Source: an uncultured Pseudomonadales bacterium (lineage in GTDB: Bacteria; Pseudomonadota; Gammaproteobacteria; Pseudomonadales; Balneatricaceae). From it: a DNA stretch of 64,000 nucleotides. Under the pieces are notes generated by a model that saw only the letters and a list, made by a program, of their open reading frames with translations, did not search any database and was not told the origin of the DNA. The DNA lies in assembly GCA_943787595.1 (NCBI GenBank), contig CALSNA010000004.1, positions 186,001 through 250,000 of the forward strand. Direction: 5' to 3'. The translations under genes and the position numbers were made by a program. Positions 8,574 to 17,764 of the stretch are shown here, piece by piece (within the stretch, counting starts at the first letter, position 1; each line of letters opens with the position of its first letter).

Positions 8574-9995
8574 ATGGCTAAAACACTAATGATTAAAAAA
8601 CAGCTCTTCGCCGCATCGGTTACTGCTGCCTTAGGCTTGTATAATTTGACGGTACAGGCCGATGTCTACGCAAATTTCCCAGTTACTGTAACCGATTACA
8701 CTGGTCATCAAGAACATTCAGAGGCTTATAGTGGCCAGATAGCACGTCATGTATTACACAATTCACTGAAGCAGCTCACCACAATGGGTTCTGGTAAAGC
8801 AAACACTGAACTTAAGCATAACATGATGGCTTACTATTCAGGAAAACACAATGGTCGTACTATTATTGATCCAGCTAGCCAAGAGGGTTTTCCAGTATTG
8901 GAAGTAGCAGTAGACCAACTGTCAATTGATAAAAATTTATCTGATAAAACTTACAGAGGTTTGGTGCCTGGCTGGCCTGGGAGTATGACTGGTTTGGAAG
9001 TGGTAAAGTTTATGATTGACCAGGCTTCCGCAAGCGAGGGGGGCTATGATCCACTGAATGGCTATGACTACACTCAGTTGATATCAAAATTTTTGATGGG
9101 TGCCGTATTTTACCATCAGACGGTTGATTATTATCTGGATGAGAAATTGGCTGTCAATATCAAACCTAACCACGAGCCCTATACAGACGGCGCTCCCTAT
9201 ACTGGCAAAGAGCATGTGTGGGACAAAGCATTTGGTTATTTTGGTGCTCCAGCCCATGCCCTGGAACTCAGTGCAGCCGATGTATATGCTATTGCCAAGC
9301 AACAACCTGCTGCACTGGTCAAGGCAGACTATAATGGTGATGGACTGGTGTCCCTTGATACTGAGATGGTCTATGCCCATGCTTATTATGCAGCGATTTT
9401 TGACCAGACTGGTAAGACGCAGTACTTGCACAATATCATGCAGGCTTTCATAGATGGTCGTCAATTACTTACGAAAGCAAATGGCCAGACCTTAACTCTG
9501 ATGCAGCGATCTGAGTTAAAAGGTTATGCTGCTATTATTAAAGCCAATTGGGAACAAGTAATTGTTGAAGCAGTTTTTAAGTATGCAGGTTCTGTCTATG
9601 CTGACCTGCAGCAGTTACAGAATCTTATCGAAACCCACAGTGGTGATATTCAGCGATCATACCGCCGTTACGTTAAGCATTGGGGTGAACTAAAAGGCTT
9701 TGCTTTAGCTCTGCAGATGGGAAGTAGGGATCTTGGAGAAATCAGCGTACAACTTAACCGCTTAATTGGCTACAGTCCGGTATTATTGGGCAATACTCAG
9801 GTTGTGGGTTTAGCCAAAGGGCAATACCAACAAGCTAGCTCTATCAGCTTGAGCGAGTATCAAATGCACATGATTAAGGTACAGCAGCTTATGTCGGATC
9901 AGTTCGGTATCAAAGCTCGTAGTCAGGATGTCATGGGTGATATGACAGCATTGATCAAGCAGTTGGGGGACACTTTGTCTGCGGAGAATGACTGA
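8574..9995 (+). CDS. Secreted DUF4856-like protein, first gene of iron cluster
   Basis: A 473-residue exported protein. Residues after the start form a signal peptide (KKQLFAASVTAALGLYNL, cut after VQA, before DVYANF). The mature part matches my memory of DUF4856 proteins: an early Y-S-G-Q-I-A-R block, W-x-K-A-F-G-Y-F-G near residue 220, and a calcium-type loop D-Y-N-G-D-G-L-V-S (about 252-260). DUF4856 is related in layout to imelysin-type periplasmic proteins linked to iron uptake. The next genes encode a fatty-acid-hydroxylase-like membrane protein (22 bp on) and FbpABC, which supports an iron role by context only. GTG at 8556 also opens the frame; ATG 8574 or 8589 fits the signal peptide better. 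Confidence 0.7.
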   Translation: MAKTLMIKKQLFAASVTAALGLYNLTVQADVYANFPVTVTDYTGHQEHSEAYSGQIARHVLHNSLKQLTTMGSGKANTELKHNMMAYYSGKHNGRTIIDPASQEGFPVLEVAVDQLSIDKNLSDKTYRGLVPGWPGSMTGLEVVKFMIDQASASEGGYDPLNGYDYTQLISKFLMGAVFYHQTVDYYLDEKLAVNIKPNHEPYTDGAPYTGKEHVWDKAFGYFGAPAHALELSAADVYAIAKQQPAALVKADYNGDGLVSLDTEMVYAHAYYAAIFDQTGKTQYLHNIMQAFIDGRQLLTKANGQTLTLMQRSELKGYAAIIKANWEQVIVEAVFKYAGSVYADLQQLQNLIETHSGDIQRSYRRYVKHWGELKGFALALQMGSRDLGEISVQLNRLIGYSPVLLGNTQVVGLAKGQYQQASSISLSEYQMHMIKVQQLMSDQFGIKARSQDVMGDMTALIKQLGDTLSAEND

Positions 9996-10017
9996 AAACT
10001 GATGTTATTGTAAGTCA

Positions 10018-11040
10018 ATGATTGAAACATTCATAACAGATTGGATCACCGCCATATGGGCTATGTTCACAGATGGTCGCAAGCGATTATCAATATTGTA
10101 CTTGTTGGTAGCGGTTGTGATTGGCTTAGGCTGGCTGAGTTGGAAACGAGGTAGCCGTATCCAAGTTGCTATGCTACAGCTATTTAATCCATCACTATGG
10201 TGGGCCAGGTCAGCGCAGACAGATTACCAGTTACTAATACTTAATCAGGGCTTGATGTTGTTGTTTAAGCCCTTAATGATGGGTAAGCTAGTCATTGTCG
10301 GCAGTTTGTTCCTTACCTTTCATAATTTATTTGAACGGCCTGTTTGGGATAGCCTGTTGCCCAGTGGTTTGGTGGCAGTCCTGTTTACTTTGTGTCTTTT
10401 TTTATTGGATGATGCAACGCGTTATGGGTTGCATCGGCTCATGCACCTTTGGCCCATGCTATGGGCCTTCCATCGAGTGCATCATACCGCTCAAGTACTG
10501 ACACCATTTACTGTATTGAGAACTCACCCTGTGGAGGCCGTTTTGTTTGCTTGGCGCGGTATATTGGTACAGGGTATATGTATTGGCGTTTTTGTATTTT
10601 TCTTTGGCCAACAGGTGACATTATTGACTTGGTTAGGTGCTAGTGTTTTTACAGCTTGTTTTAATATCACTGGTGCTAACCTGCGACACTCTCACATTCG
10701 TTTGAGCTATTGGCCATGGCTGGAAAAATGGTTAATTTCTCCAGCACAACATCAATTACACCATTCCACTGCACCCCAACATCAATTACACCATTCCACT
10801 GCACCCCAACATTGGAATCTAAACTATGGTGCTGTATTGGCACTGTGGGATCGTTTAGGTGGTACTTTAATCATTAGCAGCAGTACTCAGAAGTTGCGCT
10901 TTGGCTTATTAGATCAACAACAGCACGACCAGCAATTATCTCAGTTATATTGGTGTCCATTCTTGGATTTCCGCCGTGCTTTATATCAGTGGTTTAGCTT
11001 AAAGCGTCGCCGCGTCTCATATCAGGAATCAAAGACATGA
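10018..11040 (+). CDS. Fatty acid hydroxylase / sterol desaturase family membrane protein
   Basis: Integral membrane di-iron oxygenase family. The 340-residue protein has four or more hydrophobic segments and the histidine clusters HRLMH (139-143), HRVHH (152-156) and HQLHH (245-249), which bind the two irons. Uniquely, a perfect 30-bp in-frame tandem duplication repeats the third box: QHQLHHSTAP occurs twice, followed by QHWNLNYGAVLALWD as in the family. The stop overlaps the ATG of the FbpA-like gene by four bases (ATGA), so translation is probably coupled. Substrate is unknown; co-location with an iron transporter and a DUF4856 protein suggests a role tied to iron, which is inference. Whether the enlarged loop still folds is open. 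Confidence 0.85.
   Translation: MIETFITDWITAIWAMFTDGRKRLSILYLLVAVVIGLGWLSWKRGSRIQVAMLQLFNPSLWWARSAQTDYQLLILNQGLMLLFKPLMMGKLVIVGSLFLTFHNLFERPVWDSLLPSGLVAVLFTLCLFLLDDATRYGLHRLMHLWPMLWAFHRVHHTAQVLTPFTVLRTHPVEAVLFAWRGILVQGICIGVFVFFFGQQVTLLTWLGASVFTACFNITGANLRHSHIRLSYWPWLEKWLISPAQHQLHHSTAPQHQLHHSTAPQHWNLNYGAVLALWDRLGGTLIISSSTQKLRFGLLDQQQHDQQLSQLYWCPFLDFRRALYQWFSLKRRRVSYQESKT
10747..10812 (+). repeat. 30-bp tandem duplication in the third histidine box
   Basis: Two identical 30-bp units (10747-10776 and 10777-10806) plus six bases of a third copy. The unit encodes ten residues including HQLHH, so the frame is kept. Perfect identity means the duplication is recent or unstable. Confidence 0.95.
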
Positions 11041-12092
11041 TTGTTTACAGGATAGAGGCCATAAGATTACGTTGGCCTCATTTGATAGGTACTTTATTTA
11101 TAGCTTGGCTGGGCGTAGCAACCACTGTCATAGCCAGTGATGTGAATGTATATTCAGCGCGTAAAGAAGCATTGATCAAACCGTTATTACAAACCTTCAG
11201 TGCTCAGACAGGTATTAATGTCAATCTGATAACTGGCAAGGCAGATGCACTGTTACAGCGGTTGCTGGTTGAGGGTAAAGCCAGTCCGGCTGATGTATTT
11301 ATTACTGTGGATGCTGGAAGGTTATATCGTGCTAAGGCAGCTGGGTTACTGCAGCCACTGAACAGCCCTATAATTAATGCAGTGGTTCCTGCCCACCTAA
11401 GAGACATTGATGACTACTGGGTTGGTTTATCCCAGCGAGCCCGTCCTATCATTTATGCTCCGGAAAGGTTAGATAAAACACAACTATCAACTTATGAGGA
11501 CTTGGCAAGTAAAAGATGGTCAGGACGCTTATGCTTAAGATCATCACGTAACATTTATAATCAGTCGTTGACTGCAGCTATGTTGGAAGCAAATGGTACT
11601 GCTGCTACTGAGGCTTGGGTGAGAGGTATGGTGACAAATCTGGCTAGGCCACCAGTTGGTGGTGACATAGATCAGCTTAAGGCAGTTGCAGCCGGCGTAT
11701 GTGATTTGACCCTAGCCAATACTTATTATCTGGGTCGGATGATTAACAGCATGAATGCTAATGATCACGCAGTGGCAGCAAAATTGCGGGTGTTCTGGCC
11801 TAACCAGGAACCAGGACAGAGAGGTGCCCACTCTAATGTGAGTGGGGTAGGCATTACCCGTAATGCACGCCGAATCGACAATGCGCAGCAATTGATTGAA
11901 TTTCTAATAGCGCCTGAGTCCCAAGCTTGGTATGCACAGGTAAATAACGAATATCCAGTGGTTCCCACTGCAAAAATATCCAATACTCTAAAAGAATTTG
12001 GCACTTTTCGGGTTGATCTATTGCCACTGAATAGACTAGGTGAAAGTAATCGTTTGGCGGTGGAATTAATGGACCGTGCTGGCTGGCGTTAA
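11037..12092 (+). CDS. fbpA: Ferric iron ABC transporter, periplasmic binding protein
   Basis: FbpA/FutA-type binding protein that carries Fe3+ in the periplasm to the FbpBC transporter. A signal peptide ends near AWLGVATTVIAS, followed by the family start D-V-N-V-Y-S-A-R-K-E. The iron-binding tyrosine pair is visible in L-A-N-T-Y-Y-L-G (about residues 228-231), and the C-terminal block contains N-V-S-G-V-G-I-T and L-I-E-F-L. Length 351 is normal with signal peptide. Start ATG overlaps the upstream stop by four bases. The permease follows after a 198-bp gap, so a second promoter or an mRNA processing site may lie between. Confidence 0.9.
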   Translation: MIVYRIEAIRLRWPHLIGTLFIAWLGVATTVIASDVNVYSARKEALIKPLLQTFSAQTGINVNLITGKADALLQRLLVEGKASPADVFITVDAGRLYRAKAAGLLQPLNSPIINAVVPAHLRDIDDYWVGLSQRARPIIYAPERLDKTQLSTYEDLASKRWSGRLCLRSSRNIYNQSLTAAMLEANGTAATEAWVRGMVTNLARPPVGGDIDQLKAVAAGVCDLTLANTYYLGRMINSMNANDHAVAAKLRVFWPNQEPGQRGAHSNVSGVGITRNARRIDNAQQLIEFLIAPESQAWYAQVNNEYPVVPTAKISNTLKEFGTFRVDLLPLNRLGESNRLAVELMDRAGWR

Positions 12093-12290
12093 TTGTATTG
12101 ACCTTAATTCATCAGTACACACCGGCGTGATTAGTTTGAAGTTACCGATTGGAATGGTTATGATGCATGCCAACTTTTCATTAAATCTGTATCCATTGCA
12201 AACGATAAAAGTATTCAACCTTAATCTTCCAGATTGTATTTATAAACACACCTCTTCTGTCACAATAATTTCCCACGAAAGGATCATAGA

Positions 12291-13943
12291 TTGCGTTTGA
12301 GTACGCCGATGCGATTAGGGTGGCTGGGAATTACAGCCATACTGTGTGCGTTGCTCATGACTTTGCCCATTCTGACCATTGTAAGTTATGTTTGGCATGG
12401 CAATGGTGAACTGTGGCGTCATCTGCTGAATACGGTATTGTCCGAATACATTGTTAATTCACTATTGTTGATGCTGGGTGTTGCTGTTGGTGTCTTGTTG
12501 TTGGGCGTACCTACGGCTTGGTTAACTAGTATGTGTGAATTCCCTGGTCGTAATCTGCTGAGCTGGGCATTATTGCTTCCCATGGCGGTGCCAGCTTATA
12601 TTATTGCCTATACCTATACGGGATTGCTTGATTTTGCTGGTCCGGTGCAAACTGGCCTGCGTGACATCACAGGCCTGAGTTATGGGCAGTACTGGTTTTT
12701 TGAAATCCGCTCTCTAGGTGGTGCCATTGTGATGTTATCACTGGTACTTTATCCTTACGTCTATCTTCTGAGTCGTGCCTCATTCTTGGAACAATCCAGT
12801 AATATCTTAGAGGTTGGCCGAACCTTGGGTTATTCTCCTTGGAAGGGTCTCTTGCATCTATCACTGCCATTGGCACGACCTGCTATTGTCGCTGGTTTAA
12901 CTTTAGCGCTAATGGAAACTCTAGCGGACTATGGCACAGTTGAGTATTTTGGCATCAACACGTTTACTACGGGCATTTTTCGTACCTTCTACGGCTTTGG
13001 TAACGTCGCTGCGGCAGCCCAGTTAGCTACTGTGTTACTGGGCTTCGTTGTATTGTTGATACTATTAGAGTGTTATTCACGCCGTCAGATCCGCTATTAC
13101 TCCATGGTAGAGTACCAGGCTAGAGAGAAGCGCATTGTATTGGGTGGCCTTGCCCGTGTGTTGGCACTTGTGTGGTGCTTAACACCGCTGTTGTTGGGCT
13201 TTGCGTTACCGGCGTTACAATTAACGTATTGGGCTTTATTTGAAGCTCAGGATCTGGATATTGTATTTGTGCAGCTAATGTGGAATTCCTTCAGCTTAGC
13301 AATGATGACAGCCATATTGGTGACGCTCTTAGCGCTGCTACTGGCATATAGCCATCGTTTGTGTCCACAGCCTGCACGAGCAGCAGTAACGCTGGCAGGC
13401 ATGGGTTATGCATTGCCAGGCACTATCATTGCGATCGGCGTTATTATTCCATTGGCTTGGTTAGATCATCAATTGATTGATTGGGCTGAACATTGGTTGG
13501 GTTTGGAATTAAGTTTAATATTTTCTGGCAGCTTGGTCGCGCTTTTATTTGCCTACAGTGTGCGTTTTTTAGCAGTTGCATTGGGTTCAGTAAAGCCTTC
13601 CTTGAGTAAGATTAAGCCCAGCCTGGATCATGTTGGCCATTCTTTAGGGTACAACCGTTTAGCGGTATTACGGCATATTCATTTGCCCCTGATGCGCAGT
13701 TCCATATTGACAGCTGCGCTGATTGTTTTTGTGGATGTCCTCAAGGAACTGCCTGCAACGTTAATTTTACGGCCATTTGATTTTAATACTATGGCTGTAA
13801 GGGCCTATGAATTGGCTGCTGATGAGCGTCTCATAGATGCAGCACCACCATCCTTGATGATTGTTTTGGTCGGATTAGCCCCCGTTATCCTGTTGAGCCG
13901 TTCTATCGCGCGTGGTATTCCTCAGCATAATCCTACAGTATGA
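12291..13943 (+). CDS. fbpB: Ferric iron ABC transporter, permease
   Basis: A 550-residue inner-membrane permease made of two homologous halves, as in FbpB/FutB: each half has about six hydrophobic segments and a cytoplasmic EAA-like loop (first E-V-G-R-T-L-G-Y-S-P-W-K near residue 177, second D-H-V-G-H-S-L-G-Y-N near 445) that docks the ATPase. The start is TTG at 12291, seven bases after GAAAGGA; the next ATG (12309) lacks a good ribosome site. It lies between the binding protein and the ATPase genes. An FeT/thiamine-type substrate is formally possible, but the FbpA tyrosine pair favours Fe3+. Confidence 0.9.
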   Translation: MRLSTPMRLGWLGITAILCALLMTLPILTIVSYVWHGNGELWRHLLNTVLSEYIVNSLLLMLGVAVGVLLLGVPTAWLTSMCEFPGRNLLSWALLLPMAVPAYIIAYTYTGLLDFAGPVQTGLRDITGLSYGQYWFFEIRSLGGAIVMLSLVLYPYVYLLSRASFLEQSSNILEVGRTLGYSPWKGLLHLSLPLARPAIVAGLTLALMETLADYGTVEYFGINTFTTGIFRTFYGFGNVAAAAQLATVLLGFVVLLILLECYSRRQIRYYSMVEYQAREKRIVLGGLARVLALVWCLTPLLLGFALPALQLTYWALFEAQDLDIVFVQLMWNSFSLAMMTAILVTLLALLLAYSHRLCPQPARAAVTLAGMGYALPGTIIAIGVIIPLAWLDHQLIDWAEHWLGLELSLIFSGSLVALLFAYSVRFLAVALGSVKPSLSKIKPSLDHVGHSLGYNRLAVLRHIHLPLMRSSILTAALIVFVDVLKELPATLILRPFDFNTMAVRAYELAADERLIDAAPPSLMIVLVGLAPVILLSRSIARGIPQHNPTV

Positions 13944-14055
13944 TTTTGCAGTAACAATAGCTATTTTATATTGTAAATATGAAGAATTCACGCTATTCAA
14001 GTCACCCGGGTAGTATGTGCAAACGCAGTTGCATTACTTAAATGAAGTTTTAACC

Positions 14056-15135
14056 ATGACTCATGTGATTCAGGATCGCCACCAATATCTATTGGTGGAT
14101 AATATCAGCATCGCCTATGGTACGAGTACTGTTGTGGATCAGGCTAGTTTAACTGTTGGGTATGGTGAAATTGGCTGTTTATTGGGTCCTAGTGGTTGTG
14201 GTAAGACCACATTGTTGCGTGCTATTGCTGGCTTTGCTGATCTTCAGAATGGCCATATACAGCTTGGTGGTCGGATGCTGGCCCAGACTGGTTTTACCTT
14301 ACCACCAGAACAACGTCAAATCGGTATGGTATTTCAGGATATAGCCTTGTTTCCTCACCTTAATATTGCGGCCAATATTGCTTTTGGTTTGCAACATTGG
14401 CCACGGTCTGAGCGCAGTCGCCGGGTTGATGAATTATTGGAACTAATAGGTATGTCTGGTTGCCAGAATCAGTGGCCTCACGCTCTTTCCGGTGGACAAC
14501 AGCAGCGCATTGCCTTGGCACGTGCTATAGCACCACGGCCCCAGATGTTGTTAATGGATGAGCCGTTTTCTGGCCTGGATGCCATGTTACGTGAAGCGCT
14601 GGTACCGGAAGTTGCGCAGATATTACGCCAGGAAAAAATTAGTACGCTACTAGTGACTCATGATCAGACGGATGCATTTGTGATGGCTGATAAAATTGCG
14701 GTCATGCGTTCAGGACAAATTCAACAATGGGATACGGCTTATAATATTTATCACCAGCCAGATAATCGTTTTGTTGCCGACTTTATTGGTGAAGGAGATT
14801 TCCTGAGGGTTACTGTAAATGATGAAATCAGTGTGCAATCTTGTCTTGGTTTACTGGAAGCACATAAACCTCATGGATTGAATGTCGGACAAAAGGCGGA
14901 TCTATTTATTCGGCCTGATGATGTACTCCTTGCGGATCATAGTCCTCTAAGTGGCCGAATTATCAGCCGATATTTTCGAGGCCCTCATGTTTTCTATCGC
15001 CTGCTACTCCCAGATAATCAGATATTATCTTGTTTTACCCCTTCGCATCGGAATTACTCTATTGGTGATAACATGTTGATTCAACTTGACCTAGACCATT
15101 TGATGTTATTCCCCATTACAGACGAGTCGATTTGA
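14056..15135 (+). CDS. fbpC: Ferric iron ABC transporter, ATP-binding protein
   Basis: ABC ATPase of the FbpC type. Walker A G-P-S-G-C-G-K-T-T, Q loop in M-V-F-Q-D, signature L-S-G-G-Q-Q-Q-R, Walker B L-L-M-D-E-P-F-S-G-L-D and the switch histidine in V-T-H-D-Q are all present in the first 210 residues. The C-terminal part (about 235-360) is a TOBE-like regulatory domain with F-I-R-P-D-D-V, as in iron and CUT1-like ATPases. ATG 14056 is taken as start because homology begins there; GTG at 14017 would add 13 residues without a good ribosome site. It energises FbpB. Confidence 0.9.
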   Translation: MTHVIQDRHQYLLVDNISIAYGTSTVVDQASLTVGYGEIGCLLGPSGCGKTTLLRAIAGFADLQNGHIQLGGRMLAQTGFTLPPEQRQIGMVFQDIALFPHLNIAANIAFGLQHWPRSERSRRVDELLELIGMSGCQNQWPHALSGGQQQRIALARAIAPRPQMLLMDEPFSGLDAMLREALVPEVAQILRQEKISTLLVTHDQTDAFVMADKIAVMRSGQIQQWDTAYNIYHQPDNRFVADFIGEGDFLRVTVNDEISVQSCLGLLEAHKPHGLNVGQKADLFIRPDDVLLADHSPLSGRIISRYFRGPHVFYRLLLPDNQILSCFTPSHRNYSIGDNMLIQLDLDHLMLFPITDESI

Positions 15136-15155
15136 ATAGATTCTTGTATTGGGTT

Positions 15156-15989
15156 TCAGTGAAACTGCATGGACAAGTCAATCGCCCTGCAATCCTTGGT
15201 CAGTGCACCGATGGAAATATAGTCAACTCCAGTTTGTGCAATGGATCGCAAGTTTTGTGTTGTGATACCACCAGATGCTTCTAGTTTTGCCCTGCCAGCA
15301 TTGAGGGCAACAGCTTCATAGAGTTCATGCAGGGTAAAATTATCCAGCATAATAGTATCGGCGGTTGCTGCTAAGGCTGCTTTGAGCTCTGCTAAATTTT
15401 CTACTTCTACCTCAACAGACTTGCCTGGTGCATATTCGCGTGCAGCTTTTACTACAGCACTAATGCTGCCAAAGGCAGCGATATGGTTTTCTTTGATCAG
15501 AAAAGCATCATACAAGCCGAGACGATGATTAAAACACTGCCCACAGGTGACAGCATATTTTTGTGCCTTGCGCAAACCGGGAATGGTTTTACGAGTATCG
15601 AGTAATTTGACTCCAGTGCCTGCTATTAGTCTAGCAAAGTAATGTGCATTGGTGGCTGTACCAGACAGGCTTTGCAAATAATTCAGAGTACAGCGTTCGG
15701 CTGTCAGTATGCTTTGGGCAGGGCCATTCAGGTTGCATAGTAACTGATTAGCTAAAATTGGTTCGCCATCATTGACCAGCCATTCGATGTTAATGGCACG
15801 ATCAACCTGATACAGTACTTCATTAACCCAATCCCGGCCACAGAAAATGGCATTTTCACGAGTTATGATATAAGCATTGGCTTGCTGGTGCAGTGGAATT
15901 AAGCTCGCAGTAATATCTCCACTTCCAATATCTTCTTCCAGGGCCATTCTGACACTGCGTTCAATATCAGTTTTTAGGTGTTGGTGCAT
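15156..15989 (-). CDS. nadC: Nicotinate-nucleotide diphosphorylase (carboxylating)
   Basis: NadC makes nicotinate mononucleotide from quinolinate and PRPP in de novo NAD synthesis. The protein opens with [12 protein letters not shown], has [12 protein letters not shown] (about residues 130-141), the [10 protein letters not shown] block, K-E-N-H for PRPP/quinolinate binding, and ends with L-E-A-S-G-G-I-T and I-S-I-G-A-L-T. Usual G-G-x-x-N-H-R is altered to [11 protein letters not shown] 15989 is chosen over the GTG one codon upstream. It is convergent with fbpC, 20 bp apart, with no clear terminator between. Confidence 0.95.
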   Translation of the reverse strand: MHQHLKTDIERSVRMALEEDIGSGDITASLIPLHQQANAYIITRENAIFCGRDWVNEVLYQVDRAINIEWLVNDGEPILANQLLCNLNGPAQSILTAERCTLNYLQSLSGTATNAHYFARLIAGTGVKLLDTRKTIPGLRKAQKYAVTCGQCFNHRLGLYDAFLIKENHIAAFGSISAVVKAAREYAPGKSVEVEVENLAELKAALAATADTIMLDNFTLHELYEAVALNAGRAKLEASGGITTQNLRSIAQTGVDYISIGALTKDCRAIDLSMQFH

Positions 15990-16439
15990 CACAGATTTTA
16001 GTCACTGGCTGATTTAAACACACCTATACTAACATAATGACAATGGATAATGTTAAATTTACATTTTACGCTTAGCCAATGTGTGTCCATGTATTGATTT
16101 CAATTTTGACTTTAATAAATTAACGTAAGTATAGTAGTTGTCTTGCTTGCACAATAATGCAATGATTTTAAATAGAAAAACAGCATAGAAATAAAAACTT
16201 TGCTCATCAGAAGTTGTTTAGCTATTTTTGGATATGTTCACTGGGTGTCGCTGCCATAGCGGCATATTTTGGATTGTAATAGACCAACAACAGTCTAATG
16301 AGTATGACCTGATTCTGAGGTATGGGTCAACATAAAATAATTTGCTATGTTGGCTATAAATGAAAGGTATTAAAGCAATCTCAAACGACAGATTTGGCCT
16401 ATTGATTTTTTAACATACTGGATGTACCAAAAAATCTTT
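15990..16439. other. Spacer between nadC and guaD
   Basis: About 450 bp of AT-rich DNA holding the nadC promoter (minus strand) and the region after guaD. No frame, RNA or strong hairpin was seen. Confidence 0.4.
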
Positions 16440-17759
16440 TTACTGTTGCAAGCCAGCCACTGGTAACTGAGATTGTGGTTTGCCTAGAATATAGGTTGTC
16501 TTTACAGTTCGGTCATCGCCCAGCATCTGTAGCACAAACAACAATTCCCGCCAGTCTCGGCAGTGGGCCGAACGGAAAGCGGTCAGATTGGTAGCGGTAG
16601 GATCCAGCAGGCAGAAATCAGCTTCTTTACCTGGTTTTAAATTACCAATTACAGTATCTAGATCAAGGGCTTTTGCACCTCCCAGAGTGGCCAGATAGAA
16701 GGCCTGCTCAGGTGTAAGATTATGCCCTTGCAGCTGTTGTATTTTATAGGCCTCGGCCGTGGTTTGCAGCATGCTAAAACTGGTCCCACCACCTACATCA
16801 GTGCCCATACCAATACGGATGCCTGCTGCTGCTATTCGCTGCATAGGAAATAGGCCAGAACCAATAAACAGGTTGGAGGTGGGGCAATGGGCCAAGACCG
16901 ATTCAGTCTGTGCTAACCTCTGACATTCACTGTCACATAAGTAAATACCATGAGCAAATACACTGCGTCGACCTAGCAAGCCAGCCTGATCGTATACATC
17001 TAAATAATGATCTGCAGTTGGAAACAGAGATTTAACCCACTTAACTTCGTCCTGATTTTCAGATAAATGGGTATGCAAGTAAACCCCTGGATGTTCCCGC
17101 AAAAGGCGCCCGGCTGCCTGCAACTGTGCGGGGGTTGAAGTCGGAGCAAAACGTGGTGTTACCGCATAGCTTAGTCGATCAACACCGTGCCAGCGTTGGA
17201 TTAATGCGTTGCTATCATGGTAGCTGGAGTCAGCGGTATCAGTAACCGCAGGTGGCGCATGGCGATCCATCATCACCTTGCCAGCAATCATACGCATCTG
17301 TCGTGCCTGGGCAATGGAAAAAAAAGCATCTACAGATTGCGGATGAACGGAACAAAAAACCAGTGCCGTGGTGGTACCATTGCGCACCAATTGATCCAAA
17401 AATACATGTGCGACTTGCTTCGCGTGTGCCGCATCAGCGAAACTTGCTTCCACTGGAAATGTATAGGTATTAAGCCAGTCCAGTAATTGTGTGCCGTAGG
17501 CGGCGATCATTTGGGTTTGTGGGTAGTGGACGTGGCAATCCACGAATCCAGGCACGATCAGACACTTGCGCTGGTCCTCTACCGCGTCCAATTGACGTTT
17601 GTTTAAGCCACCAGATAACTGTGTATAGGAACCTGTTGTCTTGATATAGCCATCCTGTATCCACAGTAAGCCATCTGCAATATATTCCACCGCCCCATCG
17701 TGCTGTTCAGGCTCATCCAGACAATGCAAGATTTGCCCTCGAATCAATGTTTCACTCAT
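16440..17759 (-). CDS. guaD: Guanine deaminase
   Basis: GuaD hydrolyses guanine to xanthine and ammonia. This 439-residue amidohydrolase shows the zinc ligands in H-V-H-Y-P-Q (76-81), the H-T-H-L-S-E-N block near 230, F-A-H-G-I near 268 and the metal aspartate in G-T-D-V-G-G-G-T near 318, wording specific to guanine deaminases. It is the last gene of a xdhA-xdhB-xdhC-guaD run on the minus strand, five bases after xdhC, so its product xanthine feeds the dehydrogenase encoded by the same message. The frame is intact. Confidence 0.95.
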   Translation of the reverse strand: MSETLIRGQILHCLDEPEQHDGAVEYIADGLLWIQDGYIKTTGSYTQLSGGLNKRQLDAVEDQRKCLIVPGFVDCHVHYPQTQMIAAYGTQLLDWLNTYTFPVEASFADAAHAKQVAHVFLDQLVRNGTTTALVFCSVHPQSVDAFFSIAQARQMRMIAGKVMMDRHAPPAVTDTADSSYHDSNALIQRWHGVDRLSYAVTPRFAPTSTPAQLQAAGRLLREHPGVYLHTHLSENQDEVKWVKSLFPTADHYLDVYDQAGLLGRRSVFAHGIYLCDSECQRLAQTESVLAHCPTSNLFIGSGLFPMQRIAAAGIRIGMGTDVGGGTSFSMLQTTAEAYKIQQLQGHNLTPEQAFYLATLGGAKALDLDTVIGNLKPGKEADFCLLDPTATNLTAFRSAHCRDWRELLFVLQMLGDDRTVKTTYILGKPQSQLPVAGLQQ

Positions 17760-17764
17760 TTATG

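Noticed and set aside
17217-17486. Open frames on + inside guaD
   Set aside because: They lie antisense to a fully conserved enzyme gene and have no motif or ribosome site; shadows of the real frame.
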